Of a stretch of DNA of 64,000 nt, positions 45,422 through 54,866 are shown piece after piece. The notes below the pieces were generated by a model. The model was not told where the DNA came from, did no database searches, and worked only from the letters and a program-made list of their open reading frames with translations. Each line of letters opens with the position of its first letter. Position 1 is the stretch's first letter. Made by a program: the position numbers and the translations under genes. This stretch comes from Flavobacterium turcicum. GTDB lineage: Bacteria > Bacteroidota > Bacteroidia > Flavobacteriales > Flavobacteriaceae. The DNA lies in the NCBI RefSeq assembly GCF_011365745.1, contig NZ_JAAOBY010000004.1:127735-191734 (forward strand), read 5' to 3'.

Positions 45422-46933
45422 ATGGCTCAGATGCAAAGTTTAGAACAAATTCAAAATTTTAAAGGCAAATACCCAAAACAATTGTGGTATTTGTTTTTTA
45501 GTGAAATGTGGGAACGGTTTTGTTTCTATGGAATGCGCGGTATGCTCGTAGTTTTTATGGTGAATCATTTGGCCATGAACGAAACGGTAGCCAATTTACA
45601 ATACGGTGCCACACAGGCGTGGGTGTATGCTTTTACCTTTATCGGAGGTTTGTTTGCTGATAAAATTTTAGGCTTGCGCAAGTCACTCTTTTGGGGAGGA
45701 ATTCTAATGATTATTGGAAGTGCAATTCTGGCATTTGATCCTAAAAATTTCTTCTTTATCGGGTTGGGATTCACAATTGTAGGTACGGGTTTTTTTAAGC
45801 CCAATATCTCTTCAATGGTAGGGCAGTTGTACGCCAATAATGACCCGAGACGTGATGCTGGATTTTCATTTTTTTATATGGGTGTGAATTTGGGTGCGTT
45901 AATAGGTGGTTATATTTGTATTGCTGTGGCCGAAGGTTCCATGTGGCAATCGCTTGTTCCTGAACATTTGCGCTGGAATGTAGGTTTCGGTTTTGCAGCC
46001 GTTGTTATGATTGTTAGTCTACTTACATTCACGCAAACTCAAAAAACATTAGGCCCAATTGGTCTTTCGCCCCTTACTCACTTCACGGGAACTAAAAAGC
46101 GGAATTTAGAAATGCTTACTTATCTAGCGTCTCTGGCTGTAGTTCCGTTAATTATTATAATGGTTGCTAATACACGCTACACAGATTATTTTATGCTGTT
46201 TATTGGGCCGGCTTCAGTTTTGTATTTGTTTTATGAGATGGAGAATTTTACTGTTGTCGAAAACAAAAAGCTGATTGCAGCATTGGTTTTTATAATTTTT
46301 TCTATTTTTTTCTGGGCATTTTTTGAGCAGAGTGGCGGATCGTTAAGTTTGTTTGCTGCCAATAATTTAAATAACGAAATAGCAGGAGTAACATTGAGTC
46401 CAAATGGAGTCAATAATTCAGCCAATTCCTTTTTTGTAATCGGTTTTGCAGCAATAGTAGGTTTGGTTTGGCTATGGATGGCAAAGCGCAAAATTGAGCC
46501 CAATACGGTTATCAAGTTTGGCTTGGCATTTTTATTTCTGGCTGGTGGTTTCTGGATTTTTTATTACACTAAATTCTTTGCTGATTTTAACGGAAAAACT
46601 TCTTTAGGAATTTTTACAATGGGATGGTTGGTCATTACTTTTGGAGAGTTGTGTTTGTCTCCTATCGGTATGTCGGCTATGACTAAACTTTCGCCCCAAA
46701 AAACACAAGCTGTTATTATGGGAATGTGGTTTTTAGCTAGTGCTTATGGTCAGTATTTTGCTGGTTTATTAGGTGCGAATATTGCGGAAGCGTCATCCAA
46801 TGAAACCAACTTGGTCAAATTAAACGTATATGCTGATGGATACTTGCAGTTGAGTTATTACGCGTTGGCTGCAGGTGTAATATTAATTGTTATTTCGCCT
46901 TTAGTAAAAAAATTAATGCAAGATGTGAAATAA
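45422..46933 (+). CDS. POT-family peptide transporter (third of three)
   Basis: A 503-residue transporter with EMWERFCFY (Glu28, Glu31, Arg32) and GTGFFKPNISSMVG (about 119-132). It starts 2 bp after the second POT stop codon and is followed 47 bp later by a thioredoxin-like gene. It is distinct in sequence from both neighbours, so the three are not recent duplicates. It probably takes a different peptide range. Confidence 0.91.
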   Translation: MAQMQSLEQIQNFKGKYPKQLWYLFFSEMWERFCFYGMRGMLVVFMVNHLAMNETVANLQYGATQAWVYAFTFIGGLFADKILGLRKSLFWGGILMIIGSAILAFDPKNFFFIGLGFTIVGTGFFKPNISSMVGQLYANNDPRRDAGFSFFYMGVNLGALIGGYICIAVAEGSMWQSLVPEHLRWNVGFGFAAVVMIVSLLTFTQTQKTLGPIGLSPLTHFTGTKKRNLEMLTYLASLAVVPLIIIMVANTRYTDYFMLFIGPASVLYLFYEMENFTVVENKKLIAALVFIIFSIFFWAFFEQSGGSLSLFAANNLNNEIAGVTLSPNGVNNSANSFFVIGFAAIVGLVWLWMAKRKIEPNTVIKFGLAFLFLAGGFWIFYYTKFFADFNGKTSLGIFTMGWLVITFGELCLSPIGMSAMTKLSPQKTQAVIMGMWFLASAYGQYFAGLLGANIAEASSNETNLVKLNVYADGYLQLSYYALAAGVILIVISPLVKKLMQDVK

Positions 46934-46980
46934 GTGATGATTAGGTATTATTTTTGATTTACAAAATAAAAAATTCAAAT

Positions 46981-47439
46981 ATGAAAAAAATATTTTTAGC
47001 GCTGATGTTGGTTATGGGTTCCTTTGCTATTCAAGCGCAAGAATTAGTTTGGGAAACAAATGTGAATAAAGCAATTGAGGTTTCTAAAACAACTAAAAAA
47101 CCATTACTAATGTTTTTTACAGGCAGCGATTGGTGTGGCTGGTGTATTCGTTTGCAAAAAGAGGTTTTAAAAACGCCAGAATTTGCTACATGGGCTAAAG
47201 ATAATGTTGTTTTGGTAGAATTAGATTACCCAAGACGAGCACCACAAACAGAAGAAATTAAAAAACAAAATAGTGAGTTGCAAATGGCTTTCCAAATACA
47301 AGGTTTCCCGACGGTTGTATTTGCGAACGTAAAGGATGTTGATGGTAAAGTTAATTTTGAAGGTATTGGAAGTACTGGTTACGTTCCAGGAGGACCAACA
47401 GCTTGGTTGGCAGTTGCAGATGGTTTTCTAAAAAAATAA
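46981..47439 (+). CDS. Exported thioredoxin-like protein
   Basis: A 152-residue protein with a signal peptide (1-20, ending IQAQ) and a thioredoxin fold. The redox motif WCGWC (Cys52, Cys55) replaces the usual CGPC, and the cis-proline appears in QGFPTVVF. It likely works in the periplasm on disulfides. The start at 46981 is chosen because it begins the signal peptide; the frame runs nine codons further to a TTG. Why it follows POT genes is unclear. Confidence 0.87.
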   Translation: MKKIFLALMLVMGSFAIQAQELVWETNVNKAIEVSKTTKKPLLMFFTGSDWCGWCIRLQKEVLKTPEFATWAKDNVVLVELDYPRRAPQTEEIKKQNSELQMAFQIQGFPTVVFANVKDVDGKVNFEGIGSTGYVPGGPTAWLAVADGFLKK

Positions 47440-47444
47440 TACAA

Positions 47445-49475
47445 TCAATTTAGTTTAAAATATCCCTTTTCGGCAGTGGCATGAAAAGGGATATTTTGTT
47501 TTTGGCAACTTTGTTCCCATTTCCATCTTGCTTTTTTAAAATTGCTGCCATCTGCAATTACTGTTTTTGGATGCAATTGTATTAAAACGCGATCAAGATT
47601 TACCCTAGTAGATTGAGTTAAAAGCAAAATGTCTGGCTTTACTTTAGGTGACCAAACTGCTAAACTATCCAAGATTAATATCTTTTTGCCTTTGTAAAAA
47701 AGTACATTTTTAAGCGGTTTTATAGAATTGATTTTGCTAAAATTAGCTAGTTCGTACGATTTCAAAGTGTTTAATGAAGAGTTATTTTTTACGTCGCTTC
47801 TAGAATAAGCAAGGATGAAATTTCCATTCCGCTTGCTGATTAAAGTGTTTTTTTGAGTATTAAAGACGATCATCTCAGCTTGCTGTTCAAACTGGTTTTT
47901 CAATACTAAATACGTACTTTGTGTGACAATTATACTCACCAATACTGCCAGTAATTTGTAAAAACTTGGTTTTTTGCACCATAAAACTACTGTTACAATG
48001 ATGCAATAGCTGCACAACAAAAGATAAAAATGTAGCGGTATGTCTTTCAAAATAAATTGCTCAACCGATGCAATTTTACTTATTATCCAATTAATAATCC
48101 AAATACCCCATTCTAAAATTTGTGAAAGCGCGCGTGGTACTTCGGTGAAAGCAGCCCAACTCATGACTATAATTCCTATCGCCATGATGAATAAAAGTAA
48201 TGGAATAATTATCAAATTGGTAATAAAAAACAATCCAGGGAACTGATGGAAATAGTAAATGCTGAGTGGCAAAGTCCCAATTTGTGCAGCAAATGAAACT
48301 GTAAGAATGTCCCAAAAATAGCGCACTAATTTGTATTTTGGACTCCATAAAGTTCCTAGCAGCGGCTGCAGCCACACAATGAAAAATAAGGCAATATAAC
48401 TTAATTGAAAACCTACATCGAATAAAAATGAAGGTTCAAAAAGTAAAATTATAAAGATTGATGCTATTAAAGTGTGATAAATAGATGTATTTCGGCTCAG
48501 GTGATTACCAATTGCAACAAATGAAAACATGGTAACAGAACGAACTACAGATGGCGCTAGTCCTGCTAGTATTCCAAACAACCACAAGCTCAACAGAATT
48601 ATTACTAGCTTCAAAGCAGAACCTCTTTTGTTGTTTGGTATAGGACGTAATAAAAAAGTCATGAAAAGCATTATAAACCCAATGTGTAAACCTGATACGG
48701 ATAAAATATGTACGGCGCCTGCATATTGATAATCTCTAATGATAGCCGGATCAATTTCTTGTTGTTGACCTAAAATTAATGCTATCGCCACCTGTAGTTC
48801 TCGATTGGAGAACTGGTTGGCTTTTAAATTTGAAATTAGATTTTCGCGAAAGCGAGCCGTGTAATACCAAATGTCTTTCTCGCAGGAAGTACTAATAGAT
48901 AGGTCCTCAGGATTGCTGTATAATTGCGCATAAATTTGCTTGTTTAGAAGGTATTTGCCAAAATCAAATTGGTTTGGATTGCTAGCAGTTTTATTAGCAA
49001 TCAATATTCCGTTGATTTTTAATTTACTTCCAATAGGCATTGTTATAGGTAGGCTATCTGTTGCGATATTTAAGATGATAGAACCGTTTTGGCGTTGGTT
49101 TTTTATCTGCGTAATTTGGGCCACATACCTGCTGGTAAATGATGAATTCTTTAATTTTTCTCGAACAGTTAGGGTAATTAAAGTTGGTTTCGCAAATGCG
49201 GATTTGTTATGGCTGTAATGTTTGGAGTCAAAGGAATCGTTGTGAATAATTGTTGTATAAATTCCAATCAAAATCATTATCAGTAAACTGACCAGTCCGA
49301 AAAAAGTGGGCTGCTGTTTGCCAATAGTAAAACTATTTATGCAACATAAGAGTAACAACAAAACGGTCAAGCTAATCCCAATAATAGTTGGCGAAAAGAC
49401 ATATAAATGCGCTAGCAATAAGCCAAAAATAAATCCTACGGTTAGTTTTGTAAGTGGGAAATGTAGCACTTTCAT
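47445..49475 (-). CDS. comEC: ComEC/Rec2-type DNA uptake channel protein
   Basis: A 676-residue membrane protein. Its N-terminal helices and OB-like region (to about 190) precede the Competence domain (about 205-465, with LSVSGLHIGFI and GLAPSVVRS) that forms the DNA channel. The C-terminal 150 residues occupy the place of the metallo-beta-lactamase domain but lack the HxHxDH metal motif, so nuclease activity is doubtful. The ATG at 49475 is used; the frame begins five codons earlier at GTG. It is the last gene of the surE-lpxB unit, and its end contains a terminator hairpin for the converging gene. Confidence 0.88.
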   Translation of the reverse strand: MKVLHFPLTKLTVGFIFGLLLAHLYVFSPTIIGISLTVLLLLLCCINSFTIGKQQPTFFGLVSLLIMILIGIYTTIIHNDSFDSKHYSHNKSAFAKPTLITLTVREKLKNSSFTSRYVAQITQIKNQRQNGSIILNIATDSLPITMPIGSKLKINGILIANKTASNPNQFDFGKYLLNKQIYAQLYSNPEDLSISTSCEKDIWYYTARFRENLISNLKANQFSNRELQVAIALILGQQQEIDPAIIRDYQYAGAVHILSVSGLHIGFIMLFMTFLLRPIPNNKRGSALKLVIILLSLWLFGILAGLAPSVVRSVTMFSFVAIGNHLSRNTSIYHTLIASIFIILLFEPSFLFDVGFQLSYIALFFIVWLQPLLGTLWSPKYKLVRYFWDILTVSFAAQIGTLPLSIYYFHQFPGLFFITNLIIIPLLLFIMAIGIIVMSWAAFTEVPRALSQILEWGIWIINWIISKIASVEQFILKDIPLHFYLLLCSYCIIVTVVLWCKKPSFYKLLAVLVSIIVTQSTYLVLKNQFEQQAEMIVFNTQKNTLISKRNGNFILAYSRSDVKNNSSLNTLKSYELANFSKINSIKPLKNVLFYKGKKILILDSLAVWSPKVKPDILLLTQSTRVNLDRVLIQLHPKTVIADGSNFKKARWKWEQSCQKQNIPFHATAEKGYFKLN
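47457..47503 (+). terminator. Terminator embedded in the 3' end of comEC
   Basis: A perfect 15-bp stem (47457-47471 with 47483-47497) followed by GTTTTTGG ends transcription of the thioredoxin-like gene. It lies wholly inside the coding region of comEC on the opposite strand. Confidence 0.82.
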
Positions 49476-49568
49476 AAATCTAAAGTACACATTTTAAGTA
49501 ACAAACGAATCTAATTGTAAACTAAATTACTGTTTTAAAAAGATTTATTCACCATCGATTGTATCTGT

Positions 49569-50093
49569 TTAAAAAATACGATTAACTTGAATCAAGGTTC
49601 GTTTGTAATAGGGTTCTTTTGTAGATGATATGATTACACCTTTAGAAGTAGAGGAGTGTATAAAGGAGATTCCTTGATCTGTAACCTCAGTAACCAAACC
49701 CACATGATTGATTTGCCTGCTAGAATTAGTAGTAAAAAAAATGAGGTCGCCCTTTTGTGCCTGATCTTTTTTAAGATTTATTGCTTGCCCTACTTTTGCT
49801 TGCTCGTAGGAGTTGCGTGGTAATACAATATCTTGCGATTTAAAAACGGTATATATCAAGCCAGAGCAATCATAGCCAGCTTTAGAAGTTCCTGCATATT
49901 TGTATTTTACTCCAATATTTTCTTCAGCAGTAGTAATCAATTCGTCAATAAGTTGCGCCGTTTTTCGTTTTTCGTTCTTTGAAAACTTGCTTTTGTTTGC
50001 TTCGTTTTTTGAATTGATTATTGGTGAAGTACCTTTACATGAGACAATCAATAGTGCCAGGACAAAAGGTAACAAAAATGATTGTAAGCGCAT
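49569..50093 (-). CDS. NlpC/P60 family cell-wall hydrolase lipoprotein
   Basis: A 174-residue C40 peptidase with lipoprotein signal ending IVSC (Cys19). The catalytic Cys76 is in YDCSGL, with His130 in NHVG and His146 as the second and third residues. It should cut peptide stems of peptidoglycan (gamma-D-Glu-meso-Dap type). It lies between lpxB (25 bp) and comEC (93 bp), in an envelope-related unit. Confidence 0.9.
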   Translation of the reverse strand: MRLQSFLLPFVLALLIVSCKGTSPIINSKNEANKSKFSKNEKRKTAQLIDELITTAEENIGVKYKYAGTSKAGYDCSGLIYTVFKSQDIVLPRNSYEQAKVGQAINLKKDQAQKGDLIFFTTNSSRQINHVGLVTEVTDQGISFIHSSTSKGVIISSTKEPYYKRTLIQVNRIF

Positions 50094-50118
50094 ATAAGCA
50101 AAAAATAGATTACAGAAT

Positions 50119-51234
50119 TTATGAGCGGATGTGTTGCACGATTTGTGCCGCTGTTTTAGAACTGGCGCCTACTCCGCCAAGGCGCTGTTCTAACAACGCA
50201 TATTTTTCAAGTATCGTATCTCGATTTTTAGGATCTAATAAGGATTGAAGTTCTCTTGTAATTGTTTCGGTGGTACAATCGTCCTGAATCAGTTCAGTAA
50301 CCACTTCTTGATCCATAATCAAATTTACAAGCGAAATATATTTTAATGTAATGATTCTTTTAGCAATTTGGTAGGATACCCAACTGCCTTTGTAGCACAC
50401 AACTTCGGGAACTTTAAACAAAGCTGTTTCAAGCGTTGCAGTACCGGAAGTTACCAATGCGGCAGTTGCGTTTTGCAAAAGCTCGTAGGTTTTATTAGAA
50501 ATAAATTTAACGTTTTCCTGCGTAATAAAGGGTTGATAAAAAGAATAGTCTTGGCTTGGTGCTCCTGCTATGACAAATTGATATTCAGGAAATTTTGGCA
50601 CCACACTAAGCATGACCTCGAGCATTTTAGTAATTTCCTGTTTGCGACTTCCAGGAAGTAAAGCTATAATGGGTTTCTCATTCAATTGGTTGTTGGTGCG
50701 AAACAATTGTTTATCAGTGTGAGATTGCTGTTGAATGGCATCAATAAGCGGGTGCCCAACAAAGCTAACCGGATAATGGTGCTTGTCCTCATAAAATGTT
50801 TTTTCAAAAGGCAAAATAACATACATGTGGTCAATGTCGCGTTTAATATCTTTAATTCGACTTTCCTTCCACGCCCATATTTGAGGTGAAATATAATAAT
50901 GTGTTGCAATACCTAGTTTTTTTGCCCATTTAGCAATACGCAAATTAAAACCAGGATAATCGATAAAGATGATCGCATCAGGTTGAAAAGCAAGAATGTC
51001 TTTTTTGCAAATTGTAATATTTTTTAATATTGTTCTCAAATTAAAAAGTACTTCAACAAAACCCATGAAAGCAAGTTCCCTATAGTGTTTTACCAAAGTT
51101 CCGCCAACGGCTTGCATCAAATCGCCACCCCAAAAACGGATTTCAGCTTGTGGATCTTTTTGTAGCAACTCTTTCATTAAGTTAGCACCGTGCAAATCAC
51201 CTGATGCCTCTCCTGCAATGATGTAATATTTCAT
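50119..51234 (-). CDS. lpxB: Lipid-A-disaccharide synthase
   Basis: A 371-residue GT19 glycosyltransferase joining UDP-2,3-diacylglucosamine and lipid X to make the lipid A disaccharide. IAGEASGDLHGANL (6-19), the IDYPGFNLR motif, and the nucleotide-binding LLPGSRKQEI are typical. The start is the first Met at the GEASGD motif. It is in an operon with surE, a small membrane protein, an NlpC/P60 hydrolase and comEC. Confidence 0.95.
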   Translation of the reverse strand: MKYYIIAGEASGDLHGANLMKELLQKDPQAEIRFWGGDLMQAVGGTLVKHYRELAFMGFVEVLFNLRTILKNITICKKDILAFQPDAIIFIDYPGFNLRIAKWAKKLGIATHYYISPQIWAWKESRIKDIKRDIDHMYVILPFEKTFYEDKHHYPVSFVGHPLIDAIQQQSHTDKQLFRTNNQLNEKPIIALLPGSRKQEITKMLEVMLSVVPKFPEYQFVIAGAPSQDYSFYQPFITQENVKFISNKTYELLQNATAALVTSGTATLETALFKVPEVVCYKGSWVSYQIAKRIITLKYISLVNLIMDQEVVTELIQDDCTTETITRELQSLLDPKNRDTILEKYALLEQRLGGVGASSKTAAQIVQHIRS

Positions 51235-51288
51235 TTTTTGTAGAATTCGATTTTTAATTTGAAGTACAAGATGTTTGCAAAGATAGCT

Positions 51289-51561
51289 TTATATAAACAA
51301 GGTTAACAAAGCAATAACCATTACAGCGAGTACCATACCTCTGGCCATTAGTTCTTTGTTAAATTTTAATGCGAGTCCAAAAGCGGCTAATGTCGCAATG
51401 CAGCCAAGAGTAATTATTTTTCCGAGATTGCCTTGTGATTTTATGATTTGTATTCCCGATATAAAATCATATTCTGTCATGATAATTACAAATAGATAAC
51501 TACCGAACAGAGTGGTTGCAAACCCAATTAGAAACCCAAGTAGTAAGTCTTTTTTATTCAT
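51289..51561 (-). CDS. Small membrane protein between surE and lpxB
   Basis: A 90-residue protein with three hydrophobic segments (about 5-26, 49-67, 73-89). The ATG at 51561 starts 8 bp inside the end of surE, indicating coupling; a longer frame would add 11 residues inside surE. It lies 54 bp before lpxB. I do not recognise the family. Confidence 0.7.
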   Translation of the reverse strand: MNKKDLLLGFLIGFATTLFGSYLFVIIMTEYDFISGIQIIKSQGNLGKIITLGCIATLAAFGLALKFNKELMARGMVLAVMVIALLTLFI

Positions 51562-52333
51562 TCCAGTTCCAAGTGTTAAGTTGTTGAATAGCATGATGCG
51601 CGGTTAAGTCAAATTGTACTGGAACTACTGAGATATATCCGTTAGCCAATGCCCATTCATCTGTATCTTGCCCGTGGTCTTGATTAACGAATTCTCCGGT
51701 AAGCCAATAATAATCTTTGCCATGCGGTGTTTGGCGTTTATCAAAACGCTCCTGCCACATTGCTTTGGCCTGACGCGCTATTTTTATACCTTTTATTTCG
51801 TCTTGTTTTAATTTAGGGAAATTAACATTCAAGAGTACGCCATCAGGTAGGCCTTGCTGTAAGACTTGGGAAACAATTTGTTTTATGAATGTTTTAGTCG
51901 GTTCAAAATCCGCATCCCAATTGTAATCACTTAATGAAAAACCAATTGCAGGAATACCCTCAATACCAGCTTCCATGGCAGCACTCATTGTTCCTGAATA
52001 AATAACATTGATAGAGGAGTTAGAGCCATGATTGATTCCAGACACGCAAAGATCGGGTTTGCGTTTCAAAATTTCGTTTACGGCAAGTTTTACACAATCC
52101 ACGGGTGTTCCAGAACAACTGTATTCCGTAACAGCATCACCGTCTTTTGATATTTTGTTTAAATATAAGGTACTGTTTATGGTTATAGCATGACCCATAG
52201 CGCTTTGTGGTTTGTCTGGCGCCACTACCACAACATCGCCCAATTGTGTCATAACCGAAATTAGTGTTCTGATACCAGGAGCGCTTATACCATCATCGTT
52301 TGTAATTAAAATTAAGGGTGTTTTTTTATCCAT
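51554..52333 (-). CDS. surE: 5'/3'-nucleotidase SurE
   Basis: A 259-residue metal-dependent nucleotidase. The N-terminal ITNDDGISAPG supplies the metal-binding Asp pair, followed by VAPDKPQSAMG, SGTPVDCVKLA, SGINHGSN and YSGTMSAAMEA. The ATG at 52333 is chosen since residues before it in the open frame look non-conserved and overlap the promoter. First gene of the lpxB-comEC unit; a TACATTTG box lies 42 bp upstream. Confidence 0.94.
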   Translation of the reverse strand: MDKKTPLILITNDDGISAPGIRTLISVMTQLGDVVVVAPDKPQSAMGHAITINSTLYLNKISKDGDAVTEYSCSGTPVDCVKLAVNEILKRKPDLCVSGINHGSNSSINVIYSGTMSAAMEAGIEGIPAIGFSLSDYNWDADFEPTKTFIKQIVSQVLQQGLPDGVLLNVNFPKLKQDEIKGIKIARQAKAMWQERFDKRQTPHGKDYYWLTGEFVNQDHGQDTDEWALANGYISVVPVQFDLTAHHAIQQLNTWNWNE

Positions 52334-52374
52334 GGCAAATAGTTCAAAAAAAGGAAATATATTTAAAAATACAA

Positions 52375-52382
52375 CAAATGTA
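52375..52382 (-). promoter_or_regulatory. surE -7 promoter element
   Basis: TACATTTG on the minus strand matches TAnnTTTG exactly. A TTTTG sits at 52412-52408, 25 bp away, slightly farther than usual. The leader would be about 35 nt. Confidence 0.5.
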
Positions 52383-52437
52383 CTCACTCCAAATGGGATA
52401 AAATGAACAAAAGATAAAAATTTGTTATTGAAATTTA

Positions 52438-52473
52438 TTTTGAAGTTTTAAAAAAAACAATTTTATATCTTTA
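52438..52473 (+). promoter_or_regulatory. Candidate prc promoter
   Basis: TTTTG (52438-52442), 23 bp, then TATCTTTA (52466-52473), one base from consensus. The leader contains a small GCCA-N4-TGGC hairpin at 52495-52506 in an unusually GC-rich patch. Confidence 0.4.
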
Positions 52474-52539
52474 ACAAAAATTTATGGGAGCCGCGCCATC
52501 GCTGGCATAGTTTTTACCGTAACTTAGAATAAAAAATTC

Positions 52540-54717
52540 ATGAATACTATTCTTCACTTTATGAAAAGAAATTATAAAATTATTCTTGTTGTCGCATGTA
52601 TTTCGATAACATTGTTTGCCTTTAAAATGAATAACTCCAAGGCTAATGATCCTGAGAAGGATAAGTTGCTTTTAGAGTTACTCACTTTTGTGATTGAAAA
52701 AGGGCATTACAGTCCTGCAACCATAGACGACAACTTTTCTAAAGGAGTGTATAAAGATTATATTGAGGCTTTAGATCCCTCAAAACGTTTCTTTTTACAA
52801 TCAGATATTGACGAGTTTGCAAAATACGAGTTGCAGCTAGACGATCAAATTATGAACAAAGACTTAACGTTTTTCGATCTTACTTACAATAGATTGATGA
52901 AGCGTATGGAAGAAAGCACCAAAATTTATAAAGAAGTTCTAAAAAAACCATTTGATTTTACTGTTGACGAAAGTTTCAATATCGATTATGAAAAAGCGCC
53001 TTACAGTGCTTCGGTTAAAGAACTTAATGATAAATGGCGCAAGCAAATCAAACTTTCAACGCTTTCTTCATTGGTTGACAAACAAAAGTTAGAGGAAGAC
53101 AAGAAAAAGAATGATGCTTCGTATACAATAAAATCGTTTACAGATTTAGAAAAAGAAACGAGAGCTACTTCCGAAAAATCGCTTGATGAATATTTCGGTT
53201 TTATTAAAGAATTGAATAGAAACGATTGGTTTTCAGTTTACATTAATTCAATTACAGCACGTTTTGATCCGCACACGAATTATTTTGCTCCTGAAGAAAA
53301 GGAACGTTTTGATGTGAGTATGAGTGGTAAATTAGAAGGAATTGGCGCTCGTTTGCAAAAGAAAAATGATTTGACTGAAATTTCAGAATTGATTTCTGGA
53401 GGTCCAGCATGGCGAGGAAAGCAAATAGAAGCTGGCGATGTTGTGATGAAAGTGGCACAAGGTAACGGTGAAGCTGTTGATGTGGTTGGAATGCGTTTAG
53501 ATGATGTGGTTAAAAAAATCAAAGGACCAAAAGGTTCAGAGGTTCGATTGACAGTGAAAAAAGTAGATGGAACTATCAAAATAGTATCAATTATTCGTGA
53601 TATTGTAGAAATTGAAGAAACTTACGCAAAGTCAAGTATCGTACAAAAGGGCGATTCTAAATATGGCGTAATTTATTTACCAAAGTTTTATATAGATTTT
53701 GAAAATCCTCAAGGACGTGATGCTGGAAAAGATATTGCTTTAGAAGTAGATCGATTAAAAAAAGAAGGTGTAAACGGTATCGTGTTAGATGTTCGTGATG
53801 ATGGTGGTGGATCTTTGTCAACAGTAGTTGATATAGCGGGTCTTTTCATTGAGCAAGGACCAATCGTACAAATTAAATCAGCAGGTAGAAAAAAAGAAGT
53901 TCTGTACGATCGTGATAAAAAAATAGAGTGGGATGGTCCGCTTGTAATTATGGTGAATAGTTTTTCAGCATCAGCATCTGAGATTTTAGCAGCTGCAATT
54001 CAAGATTATAAACGCGGTGTGATTATTGGTAGTAAACAAACCTACGGGAAAGGAACAGTGCAAAATGTGATCGATTTGAATCAATTTGTACGTAGTAATT
54101 CAGTAGGTGATTTAGGAGCCATTAAAACTACAACTCAAAAATTTTATAGAATTAATGGTGGTTCTACTCAGTTAGAAGGTGTGTCTAGTGATATTGTTAT
54201 GCCAGACCGTTATGCTTATTTAAAAATGGGAGAGCGTGATGTTGACAATGCCATGCCATGGGATAAAATTGATCAGGCTGATTATCAAGTTTGGAACAAA
54301 AATGCCAATTTTAACCAAGCTATTTCCAATAGTAAATCTAGAATCAGTAGCAATGCTCAGTTCCAATTAATAGAGGAAAATGCAAAATGGATTGATAGCC
54401 GAAGCGAGGAAAATGTATACAGCTTAAACATCGATAAATTTAAGGTGGCACAAACTGAAATTGAGGAAAAAGCTAAAAAATACAAGCCAATTACTGATTA
54501 TAAAAACGACTTGTTGTTTACTTCCCTTCCGTATGAGAAAGATGCTATGAGTAAAGATTTAACTCTAAAAGAAAAAAGAGAACGCTGGCACGAAGCTTTA
54601 GCAAAAGATATTTATGTAGAGGAAGCTTTGAATGTTTTAGATGATTTGCAAGGTAAATCAGTTGCAAAAAAGACAATGCCTGTTAAAATTAAAAAAGACA
54701 AACTAGCAAAGTCATAA
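52540..54717 (+). CDS. prc: Carboxy-terminal processing protease (Prc/Tsp, S41)
   Basis: A 725-residue periplasmic protease with an N-terminal membrane/signal segment (about 11-27). It has a long N-terminal domain of the Tsp type, a PDZ domain (about 250-340, GIGARLQKKNDL), and the S41 core. The Ser-Lys pair is near Ser478 (in FSASASE) and Lys504 (YGKGTVQ). A basic C-terminal tail follows. It degrades or trims periplasmic proteins. The start may be Met1 or Met8 (MKRNYK). Monocistronic, with its own promoter and terminator. Confidence 0.93.
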   Translation: MNTILHFMKRNYKIILVVACISITLFAFKMNNSKANDPEKDKLLLELLTFVIEKGHYSPATIDDNFSKGVYKDYIEALDPSKRFFLQSDIDEFAKYELQLDDQIMNKDLTFFDLTYNRLMKRMEESTKIYKEVLKKPFDFTVDESFNIDYEKAPYSASVKELNDKWRKQIKLSTLSSLVDKQKLEEDKKKNDASYTIKSFTDLEKETRATSEKSLDEYFGFIKELNRNDWFSVYINSITARFDPHTNYFAPEEKERFDVSMSGKLEGIGARLQKKNDLTEISELISGGPAWRGKQIEAGDVVMKVAQGNGEAVDVVGMRLDDVVKKIKGPKGSEVRLTVKKVDGTIKIVSIIRDIVEIEETYAKSSIVQKGDSKYGVIYLPKFYIDFENPQGRDAGKDIALEVDRLKKEGVNGIVLDVRDDGGGSLSTVVDIAGLFIEQGPIVQIKSAGRKKEVLYDRDKKIEWDGPLVIMVNSFSASASEILAAAIQDYKRGVIIGSKQTYGKGTVQNVIDLNQFVRSNSVGDLGAIKTTTQKFYRINGGSTQLEGVSSDIVMPDRYAYLKMGERDVDNAMPWDKIDQADYQVWNKNANFNQAISNSKSRISSNAQFQLIEENAKWIDSRSEENVYSLNIDKFKVAQTEIEEKAKKYKPITDYKNDLLFTSLPYEKDAMSKDLTLKEKRERWHEALAKDIYVEEALNVLDDLQGKSVAKKTMPVKIKKDKLAKS

Positions 54718-54742
54718 TCTGATATAAGATAAATTTAATAAA

Positions 54743-54779
54743 GCGCGCAGGATACGATAAGTACCTTGCGCGTTTTTTT
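54743..54779 (+). terminator. Terminator after prc
   Basis: A GC-rich stem, GCGCGCAGG (54743-54751) with CCTTGCGCG (54764-54772, one bulge), is followed by seven T. Confidence 0.85.
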
Positions 54780-54833
54780 ATACGCTCTATTTTGAGTAGC
54801 GAATAATGTGTAATTTATAGCTGTATATTTACC

Positions 54834-54841
54834 TATATTTG
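54834..54841 (+). promoter_or_regulatory. -7 promoter element of the nuclease gene
   Basis: TATATTTG matches TAnnTTTG exactly, 25 bp before the ATG at 54867. No clear -33 TTG is at the usual distance. Confidence 0.5.
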
Positions 54842-54866
54842 GATTAAGATACCAAATCATACTACT

